Shown piece after piece: positions 46,997 through 58,631 of a stretch of DNA of 64,000 nt. Source of the DNA: Lentinus brumalis (Eukaryota; Basidiomycota; Agaricomycetes; Polyporales; Polyporaceae); assembly GCA_001792895.1 (NCBI GenBank), contig MARA01000032.1, positions 452,926 to 516,925 on the forward strand. Direction: 5' to 3'. Below the pieces are notes generated by a model. That model saw only the letters and a program-made list of their open reading frames with translations. It searched no databases and was not told the origin of the DNA. Every line of letters starts with the position of its first letter. Position 1 is the stretch's first letter. The translations under genes were made by a program, and so were the position numbers.

Positions 46997-49900
46997 GATT
47001 TGGTGTTAGGACTGGTGGAGGTTGGTAGACGAGATGTGGTTAATGTCGTGGGGGTCGTGAGGGTCGTGAACGGGCTCGCTTAGGGTATAAGGCGAGGACG
47101 ACGGGAGTGCCCAGACGCAAAGGCGTGTTTCGAGGCCATGGACGACGCAGATGAGAGTCGGGAGGAGGGGCGGGGAGCGCTGGGAGCGTCGCAGACGCTC
47201 CGGCCGGCTCCGGTACGAGGACCGATGACGACACGCGACGCGACAAGCTCGACGCACTCGACCACCGCCGCTGCTGTCCACGACTCGCTGAGCCCTGTCC
47301 AAGACTGGCTCGACGCGCTTCCCCAGTGCACACTCGCTCGCTTCTCTCTGTGCCCGCCGCTGCTCCACGCACAAGACCCTCCCTCCGCACACGCCGTCGC
47401 TCTCTGCACCTCCGCCTGTCGCCCTCTGACTGCATGCCCGTTGCCCACGTCCACTCCACCGACGCTGCGTACCCACGCCCTCTCTTCGCTCTGCAGTCCG
47501 CCCACGCCCGCGCCCTCTGCACACTGTATCCGCCGCCCGCACTCGCTGCGCCTCAAACCACGCGTCAGACGCGTTGTACACGTCGAGGTCAATGCCCGGA
47601 TGCCAGGGTGCCCGGGGCGAGTCAGCTGGAGGCGCAGAACGTCGCTGGCAGAGCCAATACGCCTATGGTGAGTGTCCATCAGATTGCTTATTCCCCCGAT
47701 CTCGACACGTTCCGGATGTCGTAGGCTGCTCATGCGACAGCCAGGATGCTCCTCTACCCCTCTCCGATGTCCGCTCGAACATCTCCCTTGAGCGACATGT
47801 TCCGCAAACCGGCCGTCAACCTCGCCCAACCTCTTCCCGCCTGTACCTCGACTGGAACACCAGACCGCTGTCGTACTGCGTGTATACGCTGCGACCGACT
47901 CCATACGCGACCTCCACTTCCTCGCTCGACGCTGCTGCACCCCGTTCGCCTTCAAGAGCGACATCTCTGCCGCGCCCGACGCGAATTCGCCCGTTCCTCC
48001 GCCGCCGCTTACCGTATCGACGCGAAACAGGGCCCCGTCGATGCGCACGACACGCCCGAACCGGGCTATATGCGTACCATGCGGAGGCGGCGCGATCTCG
48101 TTCCGCCGTCGCCTGTTCCTTGCGAGGCTCAAGCTAGGTGCGCGACCCGCTACCCCTCGCGATACTCGGACACGCAGCTGACGCGACTGTGTCGCCCAGC
48201 ATCTATGTACATATATACGACATCTCCGGCCGGCTTCACGCCGATTCGACGAGGTCAAAGGCCGATTACATGGCTCTCAGGACATTGGACCACGATCCCG
48301 CCCTCGTCAAGCCCGCCGTCGCCCGCACCGAGGCACACATCCCGCCGTGCAGCTATCTTGCCGCCGTCGACACTCGGTACGTCTCCATCAAGACCCGGCA
48401 ATCCCCTCCCGCTGCCGTCTGTTCGCGCTCGAACTCTGCCCATATGGCCGATGCACCAATGCGCACCCAGGGCCGGTCTGATAAGGTCGCGAGATACGCA
48501 TTCTCGGCGATCTCGCTGCCCGGCCGGCCTCCTTCCATCTCTGGGTGTTGTGCACTCGCACTGCCCGTACCGTACAGGTCCCGAGAACACCACAACCGTC
48601 TGGGATGCGTCCTCACGGCGGCCGCGTCCTCGACCCCGGGCGCGACACTGACAGACGGCAGGATCGATGACGCTCAGCGCTCAGGATGGGCTCTTGCTGC
48701 GAGTGCAGACACACGGGAACGCGACGGCGGCGCCGCAGCAGGAGATGCGCAGCCCGCCGTCGAGTCCTGCGTTCGTGTGTTCGTGCGTCGGTTCCGCTTA
48801 CAGCGCTGCAGACGCAGACGCGGAAGGTGAGTGTCCTCTGTACTGTGTCCTGTGTGCTCTACAGAGTGCACTGCAACTGCTGACGGCTGTCTTCCAAGGC
48901 TGCGACCCGAGCGACGACTGGCCGACTGGACGGCGGCCGCGACGTCAGCCCTGCACGGCGCACGGTGGCGAGCGCAAGCATCGGCCCCGGTGATCGGGGA
49001 CTCCGACGATGTGGACAGGCAGGGAGACGCGGCCAGCTGATCGGGAGCGCGGCGGGCTCGTGCGCGGGGTTCCGTCCCGTGTGAAACGAACGACGAGCGA
49101 GTACGAGTGCTCACCGTTGTTGTCAGAGGCCCAACGGCGGCGGCGGCGCCGACGTCGTCTTGCTCCGTCACCGTGTATCTAGCCGCCACGAATATATCTG
49201 GTTCCGTCGCGTGCATCAGCGGCGGTGTGGAGACTGCGGGCGAAGTGGGACGAGTCATACTCCCTGGGTCGCATCCCGTGAGTTCCACCCCTGGGCGATG
49301 ACTCTGATTGAGGTGTCCGAGGTCGAGATAGCGATCTGCGCGGCCGGTGAGTCGTGTCTCGGCCGTGTATACTCGATATCACTGACGTACCGCGAGCAGT
49401 GTTCCAGCACGCTGTACGACAGAGCGTGTGTGGCTCGTCGCAGCCTGAATGCACCCACAGTTGGTGTATCTGGCCTGGGGTGAACTCTGGCAGTATGCGT
49501 CGGCGGAACGCTCACTGGCGGACCCGTGCTAAGCACTCAAAGGTACGTCAGCTGGCCTATGAACATATGCGACGCCACTGACTGACTTCCGTACACCGCA
49601 GGACGCGTGCGGCACGCTCGCGGGGCGAATCTCGACTCTCGAGATTGCCATGTCCTGCTGCACTCGGGCATCGACGTCCCGCCGGGCGGGGACTTGCAGA
49701 GTCACCGGCTGGGAGCACACAACAGCAGGCGCGAGTCAGCGGGGACGGCTAGAACGCCGAGATGAGCCGGGACGCACCTTCGAGCTCACGGACGGATGTG
49801 CCAGTCCGATGTCGAGCTCCAACTGCCGCGCTTGGGCATACTAGAACTCGCCGGTACTTACCAAATGTGTTCTTGCGCCTACGGCACGCGGACGCGACTG

Positions 49901-50500
49901 TGGTCGGAAGGACGTGCCGGACCGTCCCGCGTTCAACCGACGGTCCTGCAGCAGCCTGTAAAAAGTGAGTAAGCCGATGCTACCGTTCTATGCCTGCAGG
50001 TGCTCGGGCACTCGGAAGTCTGTGTAAGTTGGGAGATGGCTGCTCACCTTGCATGACGTTCCGAGTCGGGACGGCGGGTGAGTGCTTCCGGACCTTGCAG
50101 GTCGGAGCGATCAGGTCCGACGCCGGTAGTAGCCAGGTGAGCCTGAGCCTGCAGGCACGACGGGCACGCCCGGGGTCGCAGTCAGTGACATGGGCGTGTG
50201 TGATGCAGCATCCATACTCACAGCTGAGCACCCAGACTGCAGGCGCAAGGACAGAGCGCGCTCGAGGCTAGCTAGCGTCCGGGACGTGCATGAATGCGAG
50301 CGCCACGGGCGTCCGCTAAGCGAGATAACGATCTGCGGGAGCGGTGAGTCGAGTTTGGTCATGGCCCTGCAGTCTACTGACGTACCTCCATCCCCAGAAA
50401 TCAAACGGACGCCTTGCGAGCGAGTAGGATTGCTTCTGGGACCCGGCGGCATGCGTGGACGACCCAGCGCAAGGGCTCGGGCAGGGCGGCGGTACGGTTA
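46997..50500. other. Unidentified spliced-looking locus, unit 2 copy
   Basis: Counterpart of 37,567-41,074 with many small indels that change the frame, for example a 7-base gain near 48,675. Kept stretches include HDPALVKPAVARTEAHIP and DTRYVSIKTRQS near 48,290-48,400. A 392-codon minus-strand open frame at 47,080-48,258 is present here but broken in unit 1, so it is probably chance. Confidence 0.4.
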
Positions 50501-50504
50501 GGCT

Positions 50505-51205
50505 ACATGCCTATGATCGTGCAGACTCCGTGCGTGCGTGACTGCCGGACGTGAGTCGCTTCTGTGTCGATCATAGAATGAGCAGCGGAGGCGTACCTGG
50601 CAAGTCTCATGCGAGACTGGCGACGTCAGCAGCGTCGGGTGCCGCGTGCGGACCGTCCTCGAGGTTGGATCGGCATGGCTCTATGAGGATGGGAACCCGG
50701 TTAGTGGCCGGTCGCTCGTGGTGAGAGCCAAGACTGCTCGTGAATGCAATGACAGGGACTTACCTTAGCCGGGTATGCAGATGCGATCTCAGAGTATTGG
50801 CTGCCGAAGCTCCGCTACGGTGACACGGCCCTGTAACGTTGAAGTCAGCCTCTCGGAAAATAGGCGCAGAATAAACAGAATAACACGTACCTCGCTCATC
50901 AGAACTGCGGGCACCCCTCCGCTATGACAGCTGTGTGAATCGGCAACCTGCAGTGACTGAGTCAGGTCCGGGGATGGCAAGCTGCAGAAGACCGGCAACT
51001 CACTCGCAGTCACCTTGGATGGGCATGCGACTCCGAGTCGGAGATGAGTCCTACGATCGGAAACGTTAGGCGGACCTGAAAACAAAATAGAGCAAGCGTA
51101 CTTACCTGTCACCACGCAAAGCCGCCGGTTCGGGGCAACGCGTCGTGCGGGAGCATGAAGTGCCCGGAACGAAGTAGCAGTGCAGCGGGAGTGACATCAT
51201 GGACG
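50505..51205 (-). pseudogene. Small spliced gene, decayed unit 2 copy
   Basis: Counterpart of the gene at 41,075-41,768. The segment 50,966-51,108 is essentially identical to unit 1, across an exon and an intron. However exon 1 has a one-base loss near 51,140, the fourth exon has a TAG stop (near 50,820), and the TATA box is changed to TACAAATA. Confidence 0.5.
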
Positions 51206-51989
51206 GACTCGCAGGGCGTGTAGATTGTGGATGACGGGCGAGTACTGTACAAGCAACCAGGGGCGCGTCAGGAGAAGGGAGGGGAAGAGGGAAAGGGAAG
51301 TGGGTGCTGAGCTTGTGGTTGACAGAGCGGGGTATTTGTACGCAGAGTAGACGGTCCGTGCGCGAATACATCGCCGATCCCAGTTCCCCGAGGGACGCGC
51401 ACGCCATAGATTTGCGCGGGCCTATTGCGTCAACGTGTTACGGAAGGCCGGGAGCTGTTCGGGTGGTGGCCAACCAGCGAACGACACGGATGGGCGGAAC
51501 AACGGGGGAGGGAGCTGTGGGTATGCCCAGAGGGCTGAAACGCAGTTCTGCATCTTCTGACTTGGGTCTGGAGCCGCGTAGCAGGCGGGGCGGTACTCGG
51601 GTAGCCTAGGTAGCGCCCTGATGTGATGGCGCAATTATCTCTGTCCGCTGCCGTCGTAGGTTCGCTGCCCGGGGGCAGGAGGACAGGGTCCTCATGCGCG
51701 TGCGTTTTGCAGTGTTCTGCTCGTTTTGGGCCATATCCGGACTTCCGAGGTATACGATCTGTAATATCCTTGCCCTTCTTATAGTACCCGTTGATGTTTA
51801 ATTGATTACTGCGTGCGGGATCGTCGTAGTTGGCCAAATACCCTGGTTGCGGCATTGGACATGATATTGAGCGATTTCTCTGCAAAGAATCTTGTCAGTC
51901 ACTTGAGCAGACATGTACCATATCCTTAATCTACTTACAGTGCCTCAAAATGCATCAGCCAATTCCTGATTGCGGTATGTGGGCTGGAG

Positions 51990-53585
51990 CATCAGGGAAA
52001 CCTGTACCCGCTATAGAGCGCTCTGTTGGCTATATAGCGTCCGTTGCACCATTGCGACCTACCCTTTATATAGCACACTATAGCAGCCACTACGCACTCT
52101 GTAGTGCAATATAGCGCAACAGAGATGTCTGAATAAGGGAAATTATACTGCTTGAAATTGCAATTTGGCTTATACCAGCGCACCACAGATCAGGGATTAC
52201 AGAGACCATATTCTCATTGAGCAGTAACTACGATACAACACTATAATACATGGCTAAGAAGTGCCAGAGGGCGACGACGAATAGACTCTGGGTAGAGAAG
52301 TACAACGCAAATGAGGAGCAGGAGCAGATGACAGACAGAATCAGAGCGGGCAGTTGATGCCAGAGTAGGCAGAAGCATAGCGGGTGGAATGGTGAGCGAC
52401 TGAGACAGTGACAAGCACAGACTGAAGACAGCGACAACAGACGATTGTGATGACCGAAGACGAGACGATTGTGATGACCGAAGACGAGACGATTGTGATG
52501 ACCGAAGACGAGACAGGAAGACGGCGAGAGCAGGCAGTTGACGACGGGCGAGAGCGGGCTGTTGACGGCGGGCGAGAGCGGGCTGTTGACGGCGGGCGAG
52601 AGCGGGCTGTTGACGGTGGACAAGAGCGGGCCAGTGACGACGGGCGAGAGCGGGCAGTTGACGACGGGCGAGAGCGGGCAGTTGACGACGGGCGAGAGCG
52701 GGCAGTTGACGACGGGCGAGAGCGGGCAGTTGACGACGGGCGAGAGCGGGCTGTTGACGACAGGCGAGAGCGGGCAGTTGACGGCGGGCGAGAGCGAACA
52801 GGTGACGGTGGACAAGAGCGGGCAGTCGACGGCGGACAAGAGCGGGCAGTCGACGGCGGACAAGAGCGGGCAGTCGACAGGCGGCGGTGGGAGTGAATAG
52901 TTGATGGCAGCGAAGTCGATGAACGAACCTTCCACAGGAGGAAGTACACGCCCAGCTGCCAGGAGCGAGCAATCTGGCCATGCACCTTGCTGAGATGAAT
53001 ATGCGAGGCCTGGCATTGCTTGACGGTGCCTCTACAATCTTCATCTATTCCTTGATCCCGTCCCTGAGGTTGCGACGACCAGGCTGGGGTATGGGAAAGC
53101 ACCTAGCAGCGGAGCCATGTGCAAGGAGTGGAGAAGCTGGAACTGGAGCAGGCTTCTTGCGATGGGCGGACATGGGAAGAGCAACAGTCCCCAGCGCAGG
53201 AGAAGGAGAGCGGTGGGAGGTGGTGGTGAAAGACAAGGACGTGTGCGCAAAAAAAGACCAAGTCCGTCGCCCAGAGATAACGGATCAGTCGGCGCTTGCC
53301 AGGTCCGACCATCTCCGATGAGTTCCAAGGCTGCGGAGCTGAGTTAGGCGTCTTGACTGTGCGTCTCCGCTGGTATTCTGGTGTCTCTATGACCTCTCCG
53401 TATAGGTCCACAGGTTCCAACTCTTGACTGATGACTCTCCGAACTGGTAGGAAGAAGCTCAGCACATCGATTCTACGCTTTATTTTTATCACACTCTATA
53501 GCAGTGCACTATAGTGTGCAATGGGCTGCAATGAAATCGAGTGGCTGCAACGGCAATTAGCCGCCGAAAACACGTCTCCCTGATG
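51990..53585. mobile_element. 1,596-bp insertion with inverted termini (non-autonomous DNA transposon candidate)
   Basis: Interrupts unit 2 between GGGCTGGAG and AGGAGCGG, where unit 1 (42,550-42,565) is continuous. The ends are inverted: left CATCAGGGAAACCTGT, right (read inward) CATCAGGGAGACGTGT. Removing the insert plus one AG restores the unit 1 sequence, so a 2-bp AG target duplication is the simplest reading. The outer 150-200 bp are AT-rich with repeated TATAGC/CTATAG words. The middle holds a 24-bp minisatellite. A minus-strand frame near 53,300-53,490 (ISQELEPVDLYGEVIETPEY) looks protein-like, but no transposase was recognised. Confidence 0.8.
52441..52880 (+). repeat. 24-bp minisatellite inside the 1.6-kb element
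   Basis: First three exact copies of ACGATTGTGATGACCGAAGA plus four bases (52,441-52,512), then about 15 copies of another 24-bp unit (GGGCGAGAGCGGGCAGTTGA plus four bases; 52,523-52,880) with a diverged variant (CAAGAGCGGGCAGTCGAC) at the right end. Because 24 is a multiple of three, all frames stay open and long spurious ORFs appear on both strands. Confidence 0.92.
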
Positions 53586-56500
53586 AGGAGCGGAAGCGCG
53601 AACTTCAAGGCTGGAATGAATCCAAGCGCCCGGCGGTAGTGCTCCTTCGCGCTCGCCGTCATGTCGTCATCGGCTACCAGACTGCATTCCTCCGCTTCTG
53701 CGCATCATTCTAGCCTTCTGCTTTTTTCCACGAATGTTCAGTCTTCTGTGCTATCCGCTAGGCTCTATATCTCGTCAAGCTCGTGTGCCTGACTTCTGAA
53801 TTCACCAGCACTGCTCCTGTTAAGTACTCCATGTTCTTTCTTGTGGGGACACTCTTGTGCGTTACATCGCAAAGCTCAAATACCGTAGACTTGTCTCTGC
53901 TGACCTCTAAATTAGGCTCTGGCATGCAGGGAAATTGCTGGTTATGTGGTTTGCTCCAGGTATGGGATTCCTCCTCGTATGCTGGAGGGGTTTTCCCACT
54001 GGCACCACTTACATATTCAAAGCTGACTACAGCCTCGTCTCATACGTAGGCCGCCCTACCGAGACCGCCGGTGGGCGTTATGATCTAATTTACGCTAATT
54101 GTGGCTGCGGCGGAGAGTTAACCTCGGGTATATACTTGCCACCTGGGATGATTTCCCATGACCCCAGTGCCGCACTCTCTCATGTCGCGGTAGTCCACTC
54201 ATAGCGGTATGTTTACAGATTATTCCGAGGACAGAGAGTCCTGAAGGGCCAAGTGGAGTTATATAGCGCAAGCGCAGAACAAAGCTGATGGTTAGCCGAT
54301 ATCTCGCATCAACGCGCCAATACTGTAGAGATCAGACCGTAGCGGCGGGGGTCTGGGTGTGACACCCGCCGGTAGGGTCTGACATAGCGGCGGTAGGCCC
54401 GAGGAAGTGTGACATCGCCGCCGTAGGCGGCGAAAATTTCCGAATTTGGGCATCTAAACGCCCGAAACAGGCTACTTGAGGCTGTCACACGCGGCGGCGG
54501 GCCTAGTGACCTGTGACCGAGGGCCAAATAGCGGCGCGGCGACGGGCCTTGTGACGTGTGACGCGCCGCTACGGTCTGATCTCTACAGTATTCCGTACCG
54601 TCTAGAGATCACCAAGCCAGTACGTAAAGCAAAGCGCATCTTGACAGCCTGATCGCACCGACGTGGCATTCTGCCTGCTGTAGGGTCTCTCCTTATCCAC
54701 CATCCCCCACCGTCAACATCCCCTCAGTCCTCGCAACACTCACAAATACTGCGTGTCAACAACCCGATTCATTGCTCTGTATCGACATAGGTACATGCGC
54801 TCGAGCAAGCGAGCTCTTCTCGAGAGCCTCCCTGGGTCCTCCTCGATTACCTTCAAATCCGGGCCCTCAGACTCCTTCCGAACGCTCCCCACCATCCAGC
54901 CGTCAAACTGCGCCGTGATTGCTATGCTCGAAGTCCAGGCAATATACCTATGATGTCTAGTAAGCACGCATCCATATGTCTTCGTCGTCGAGTACCGAAA
55001 GCTGATGCCCGCAGCAGAAGAGTGGCTTACAAAGGTACGACCACAGTCCAGCTACCAGCAAGTTCACCTGGACCTCTCCTGCGCGGCGGCAGACTGCTCA
55101 CCTTCAGCACAGCGACCCAGAGCACGTCAATTGGGTCAATGTGGTACCTACCGGCTGGCGGCCGTGTCGGTCGCAGCCATGTATCAGTGCGAACGCACTC
55201 GAAGAAAGTGCGACGGTAAGCAAGTTGCTTACCAGAGAGGCCGGAGACCGCCAGCAGCCTCGCAGAATGTCGGGATGATTTCGCGGTCGGCCGTCAAGGT
55301 CAGTCAGCTGCATTTGGTGCGTCGCTCTCACAGCACCTCCCTCGCCCTTGCGCTGACCTTGCCGGACATGCAGAACGACGTTGCGCTCCGCACTCTGTTC
55401 CCGATGTCGCACCCGTCGCTTATGACATCTTCCAGCGGCCCCTGCGCAGATCTGCACCACGGCCACAGGACTCACCTACTCGCCGCCGCCATCGCGGCGC
55501 AAGTGTCGTGCTGGTACTGCCCCGTCAAATTGGCGACCAGCCTCAGAGCGCAGTCGTCTCACCGCGAATCCTGGTGTCAAGTCAGCATTCACAGGTCTGT
55601 GTTCATCTCGGCATCACGCTCACCTCGCATGCTTACTGACCTTGTACTACAGGAAGACGCGAGTCGTATCAGCCGCTATGGGAGCACACTACTGATACGA
55701 GAGGGAGGAATGCGGCGCTGGGATGGTTCTGCACGCAGGTGAGCTCGTGGCTTGGTGTTCCGTCCCGAAGTTCCCGTCTGCTGCGCCTGCCGCCCGGAGC
55801 TGGTTCTTGGTGCTGCGCGGCGGCGTGCACGACATTCAGATAATACGGCGGGCTTATGGCGAAGGCCCGGGTGCCAGACGCGTCGGTAAGTACGCGTGGA
55901 TTCGTTTCGTTCCGCCTGGAGATGGTTCTTGGTGCTGCGCGGCGGCGTGCGCAGAACCAGCCCGGACGACGGTTCGGTTCGTTGCGGGCTGGCTGGCGGC
56001 GACGACGCGAGACGCCTTCGTGAGCACGCGTCCGTTACACTTGCCTTCTGTATTCACTGACCTTCCAGAAGCCGCGCGAGGACGTCACACATCGGACACA
56101 GAGAGGAGAGGGCGGGATACACGCTGGGAGTGTCAAGACGAAGTTGTGTCGTGCTCGCCTTGTGTGTCTCTCCCCGCCGCACGTTGTGTCATCTATGAGG
56201 CCGTGTCCCATTGGGAGCGCGGACGGCTGCGAGAATGAGAAGGACGCGATAATCGAGGCGCTGCAAATGCAGGTGAGTGCTACTTACTTCTCATCCGAGT
56301 GCCTGCGCCGGTTCGTCACGGCTCTGCAGATTCAAGAGACTCGAGCACGCACCTCGGGTCAGTGGGTCGAGGATTGCAACCCTCACTGGCAGCAGGCTTC
56401 ACGACTGCAGAGATGGCTGAGAATGCGTAGCAGGTGTTTTCGAAGGGAGCCGGACGGAGGGCGGAGGGATCGGCATGGTGGTGGTGCAGAGCAGAGTCGC

Positions 56501-56720
56501 GTCGGTGGCAAGTCGGTGGCGGAGGACGCGAAGTGCACGAATAGGCGCCCAATGTGCGACCGCGGATTTCGACGTCTTCGGGGCTCGTCCGGGGTGTCTT
56601 GCAGGCATAGTAGGATCCATGTATTGCAGTACTACGTGAATATACAAGGACTTTCTGGACTACTGCCCCGTCTGAGTTCTCGCCCTCCTCCTCTTCCTCC
56701 TTGCCGTTGATACGCCAAGG
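53586..56720. other. Unidentified spliced-looking locus, unit 2 second half
   Basis: Counterpart of 42,556-45,425. In 53,935-54,204 a frame of about 85 codons is open (FAPGMGFLLVCWRGFPTGTT, ETAGGRYDLIYANCGCGG) that has a stop in unit 1. The exon-like block at 54,753-54,953 is well kept. The block at 55,030-55,210 has lost eight bases relative to unit 1, shifting the frame. No known domain. Confidence 0.4.
54323..54588. mobile_element. 266-bp MITE with 25-bp perfect TIRs and TA target duplication
   Basis: Both ends begin CTGTAGAGATCAGACCGTAG and match for 25 bp as inverted repeats. TA flanks both sides (54,321-54,322 and 54,589-54,590). In unit 1 the same site near 43,292 has a single TA and no insert. 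Size, TIR and TA duplication fit a Tc1/mariner-type (Stowaway-like) MITE. The interior is GC-rich with repeated GCGGCGG/TGACAC words and no coding capacity. Confidence 0.95.
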
Positions 56721-56819
56721 GGCGAAATGAGCGGATAACACCACACAAATCTCCAGCCAAGGACTGTATGCACGTATTTTATATGCGAGAAGGGAAGAGG
56801 CTCCTAACCAACCCTAACT

Positions 56820-57757
56820 GAACGGAGACCTATGTCCAGGAGGGCTACGTACGACTCCCGAATGACAGGAGCGTCCGGAAAGGGGCGCGGAAACCACGGA
56901 GACAAATGGAGGGAACGGCACGGAGACGGGACGATAGGGAGGACTCAACGGTGCCTGCCCGGACGGCGAGGAGACTTCCGACGCACGGACGCGACGGGTG
57001 CGAACCACGTAGGACACGGAGCGGAGACCACGGAGACAGTAGCGGATGAAACGGGTTCGAACTTATCGACTCGACGGCGGTAGGACTTCTTGACGGTGAC
57101 GGCGATACTTTCGACGGTGAGCACGGAGCGGCGGCGGTAGACTTAGAGCTGAACGGTGGGGAGAACGGAATCTGAATTGCACACCGTGCTACCGAAGGTA
57201 CAAAAGCAAAGCTACCCTAACGACAGCACGCAAGCCTCGGAAAGCCCTCGCAAACGGTCCTGAGCCAATAGGGGCGGGCGGAGCTCCTTGCGCACGGACC
57301 TGCTGTCAGCCTTTAACCACAGCTAACCAACCAGCGCGCGCGCCGAGCCCCAACCGGTTCGAGGCGCTGGCGACCGACGTTTACCCAAGATGGTGGCGCG
57401 GAGCTCCAACTCCGGCGATAACCACACCGGCCAATCAACTGGCGTGAAGGACGCTCCAGAACCCCTCCGACCATGCGTCCGTGACCGAGGCTGCGTACGA
57501 GACCCGGAATTGCGGCTAGATGTCTCATCGGGGACGTGAACCGTCTGACAGGCCGCCGCTCGGTGCGGACGGGCTGCAGACCGCGTTGTCCGACCTGTGC
57601 GAGGGTTCGGACGGTAGGAGGGGTGACGGAGCGATAGGGAAGGAGTATGGGGCTGTGGCGAGCATACTGGCCGACGTAGGACGGTCGGGAGTACTGGGCT
57701 CGCTCCTGTGGAACCTCCGGAAGGGCGCAAATTCCGTGCATAGACGTGTCCGATACC
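56820..57757 (-). mobile_element. Candidate LTR to the left of polypurine tract 2
   Basis: Sequence lying just beyond the polypurine tract at 57,761-57,776 in the retroelement direction; it would begin TGATAGGTATCGG at 57,757. It includes purine-rich ACGGAGAC repeats (56,820-57,030) and a basic promoter-like stretch. The other LTR is outside the window, so ends and identity cannot be checked; the left edge is only approximate. Confidence 0.4.
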
Positions 57758-57760
57758 TAT

Positions 57761-57799
57761 CATCCCCTCCCCACTGAAATCTGGACCGTCCTCGGTCCA
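57761..57799 (-). promoter_or_regulatory. Polypurine tract 2 with adjacent hairpin
   Basis: In minus-strand sense a hairpin (stem TGGACCG/CGGTCCA, 57,782-57,799, 4-base loop) is followed by ATTTCAGTGGGGAGGGG. A purine-rich tract next to a putative LTR is the usual primer site for plus-strand DNA synthesis in LTR elements. The same arrangement occurs at 61,430-61,469. Confidence 0.55.
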
Positions 57800-57858
57800 T
57801 CCGATTGGCGGGCGGGATGAGGGGGGAACGACACCATCGATAGGCTGGCCCCTGCGAG

Positions 57859-57866
57859 TATTTAAA
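57859..57866 (+). promoter_or_regulatory. TATA-like box of the 224-aa gene
   Basis: TATTTAAA lies 42 bp before the ATG at 57,908, in agreement with a short-leader promoter on the plus strand. Confidence 0.5.
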
Positions 57867-57907
57867 GCCGCCGTACCATCCAGCACTGTCCTGTAGTACC
57901 GAACGCC

Positions 57908-58631
57908 ATGCCGAACGGACCTGCGACTTGGCCCGAGCTCCGGATCACCGTGAGGGAGGACGCTCTTCGGTACGCCGATGGTGCGGTGTCTCTCCTCGAA
58001 GCGGACCTTGAGTCTGGAAATTTCGGCGACGACGAGGTTGAGCTGCGACGCGACATGTCGACGATAGCTGATCTCCTGGTACGTCCCTATCCTCTCCGGA
58101 GTGCCTTCGGTGCTGATTTCCGCCCAGGACGGGCTGATGATCCTCGGATGCACCCCCGGACAGGTACTCGAGCTATGCGAGCGTACTCGGACGACCTTAT
58201 CGGAGTGGCCTATCGAGGCTGCCCTCCGGAACGCTGCCGTGCGAGACTTCCTGGGCCGGATAGACAGCTCCCGCCGGGCGTTGCGCTTGGCCGCGGTGTC
58301 TGCCGAGGAACTGGACGTCTCTCGCGAGCTTCAGGTCGCCCGAGAGTGCCTCCTAGTGCTGAATCGTTCCCGACGGCCGGACCTGGCCCTGGCCTTCCGT
58401 GTTACTGCGGAGATCCGTCGACTCGCGGAGCGACAGGAAGAGCTCCGCCGCGAGCGCATCGCACTCGAGGACGGCCGGCTCCGAAGCGAAACTCGCGCAG
58501 TTGCTCGTAAGCGCTCCCTTCCTACGCGTGCCGCACGGTCTGACCTTGTTCTGCTAGGAGCGGACTCGCCGGTGCGAGTGGTGTACGACGTCGACGCGGG
58601 GGAAGACATCATCGAGGGCTCGGACGCCTAG
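57908..58631 (+). CDS. 224-aa Arg/Glu-rich protein of unknown function, antisense to the gypsy element
   Basis: Not recognised. Start MPNGPATWPELRITVREDAL. Exon 1 is 57,908-58,078 (57 codons), the intron 58,079-58,127 has GTACGT donor and CAG acceptor, and exon 2 is 58,128-58,631, all in phase 0. The second half is highly charged and probably helical or coiled coil (TAEIRRLAERQEELRRERIA), followed by a basic stretch and an acidic end (VVYDVDAGEDIIEGSDA). No frameshift is needed, unlike its neighbours. It lies between two polypurine tracts of a minus-strand Ty3/gypsy element. Gag-like or a DNA/RNA-binding accessory role is possible but unproved. Confidence 0.7.

Larger units (their letters stand above)
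45630..56720. repeat. Segmental duplication, unit 2
   Basis: Second copy of the 9.3-kb unit, same orientation. It is 11.1 kb long; subtracting the 1,596-bp element (51,990-53,585) and the 266-bp MITE (54,323-54,588) leaves about 9.2 kb, matching unit 1. It carries more coding lesions than unit 1: a phosphatase frameshift, a lost TATA box and stop codons in the small gene. Confidence 0.93.

Noticed and set aside
47080..48258. 392-codon minus-strand frame in unit 2
   Set aside because: The same stretch is broken several times in unit 1 and the composition is Arg/Ser-rich as expected from antisense of GC-rich DNA.
52441..52880. CRISPR array
   Set aside because: Units are directly adjacent with no spacers, and the genome is eukaryotic.
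52228..53044. Minus-strand frames of 253-267 codons in the 1.6-kb element
   Set aside because: All three frames are open because the 24-bp repeat has no stops; none has a domain.
56813..57017. Minus-strand 67-codon frame (purine-rich plus strand)
   Set aside because: Low-complexity ACGGAGAC repeats within the LTR candidate explain it.
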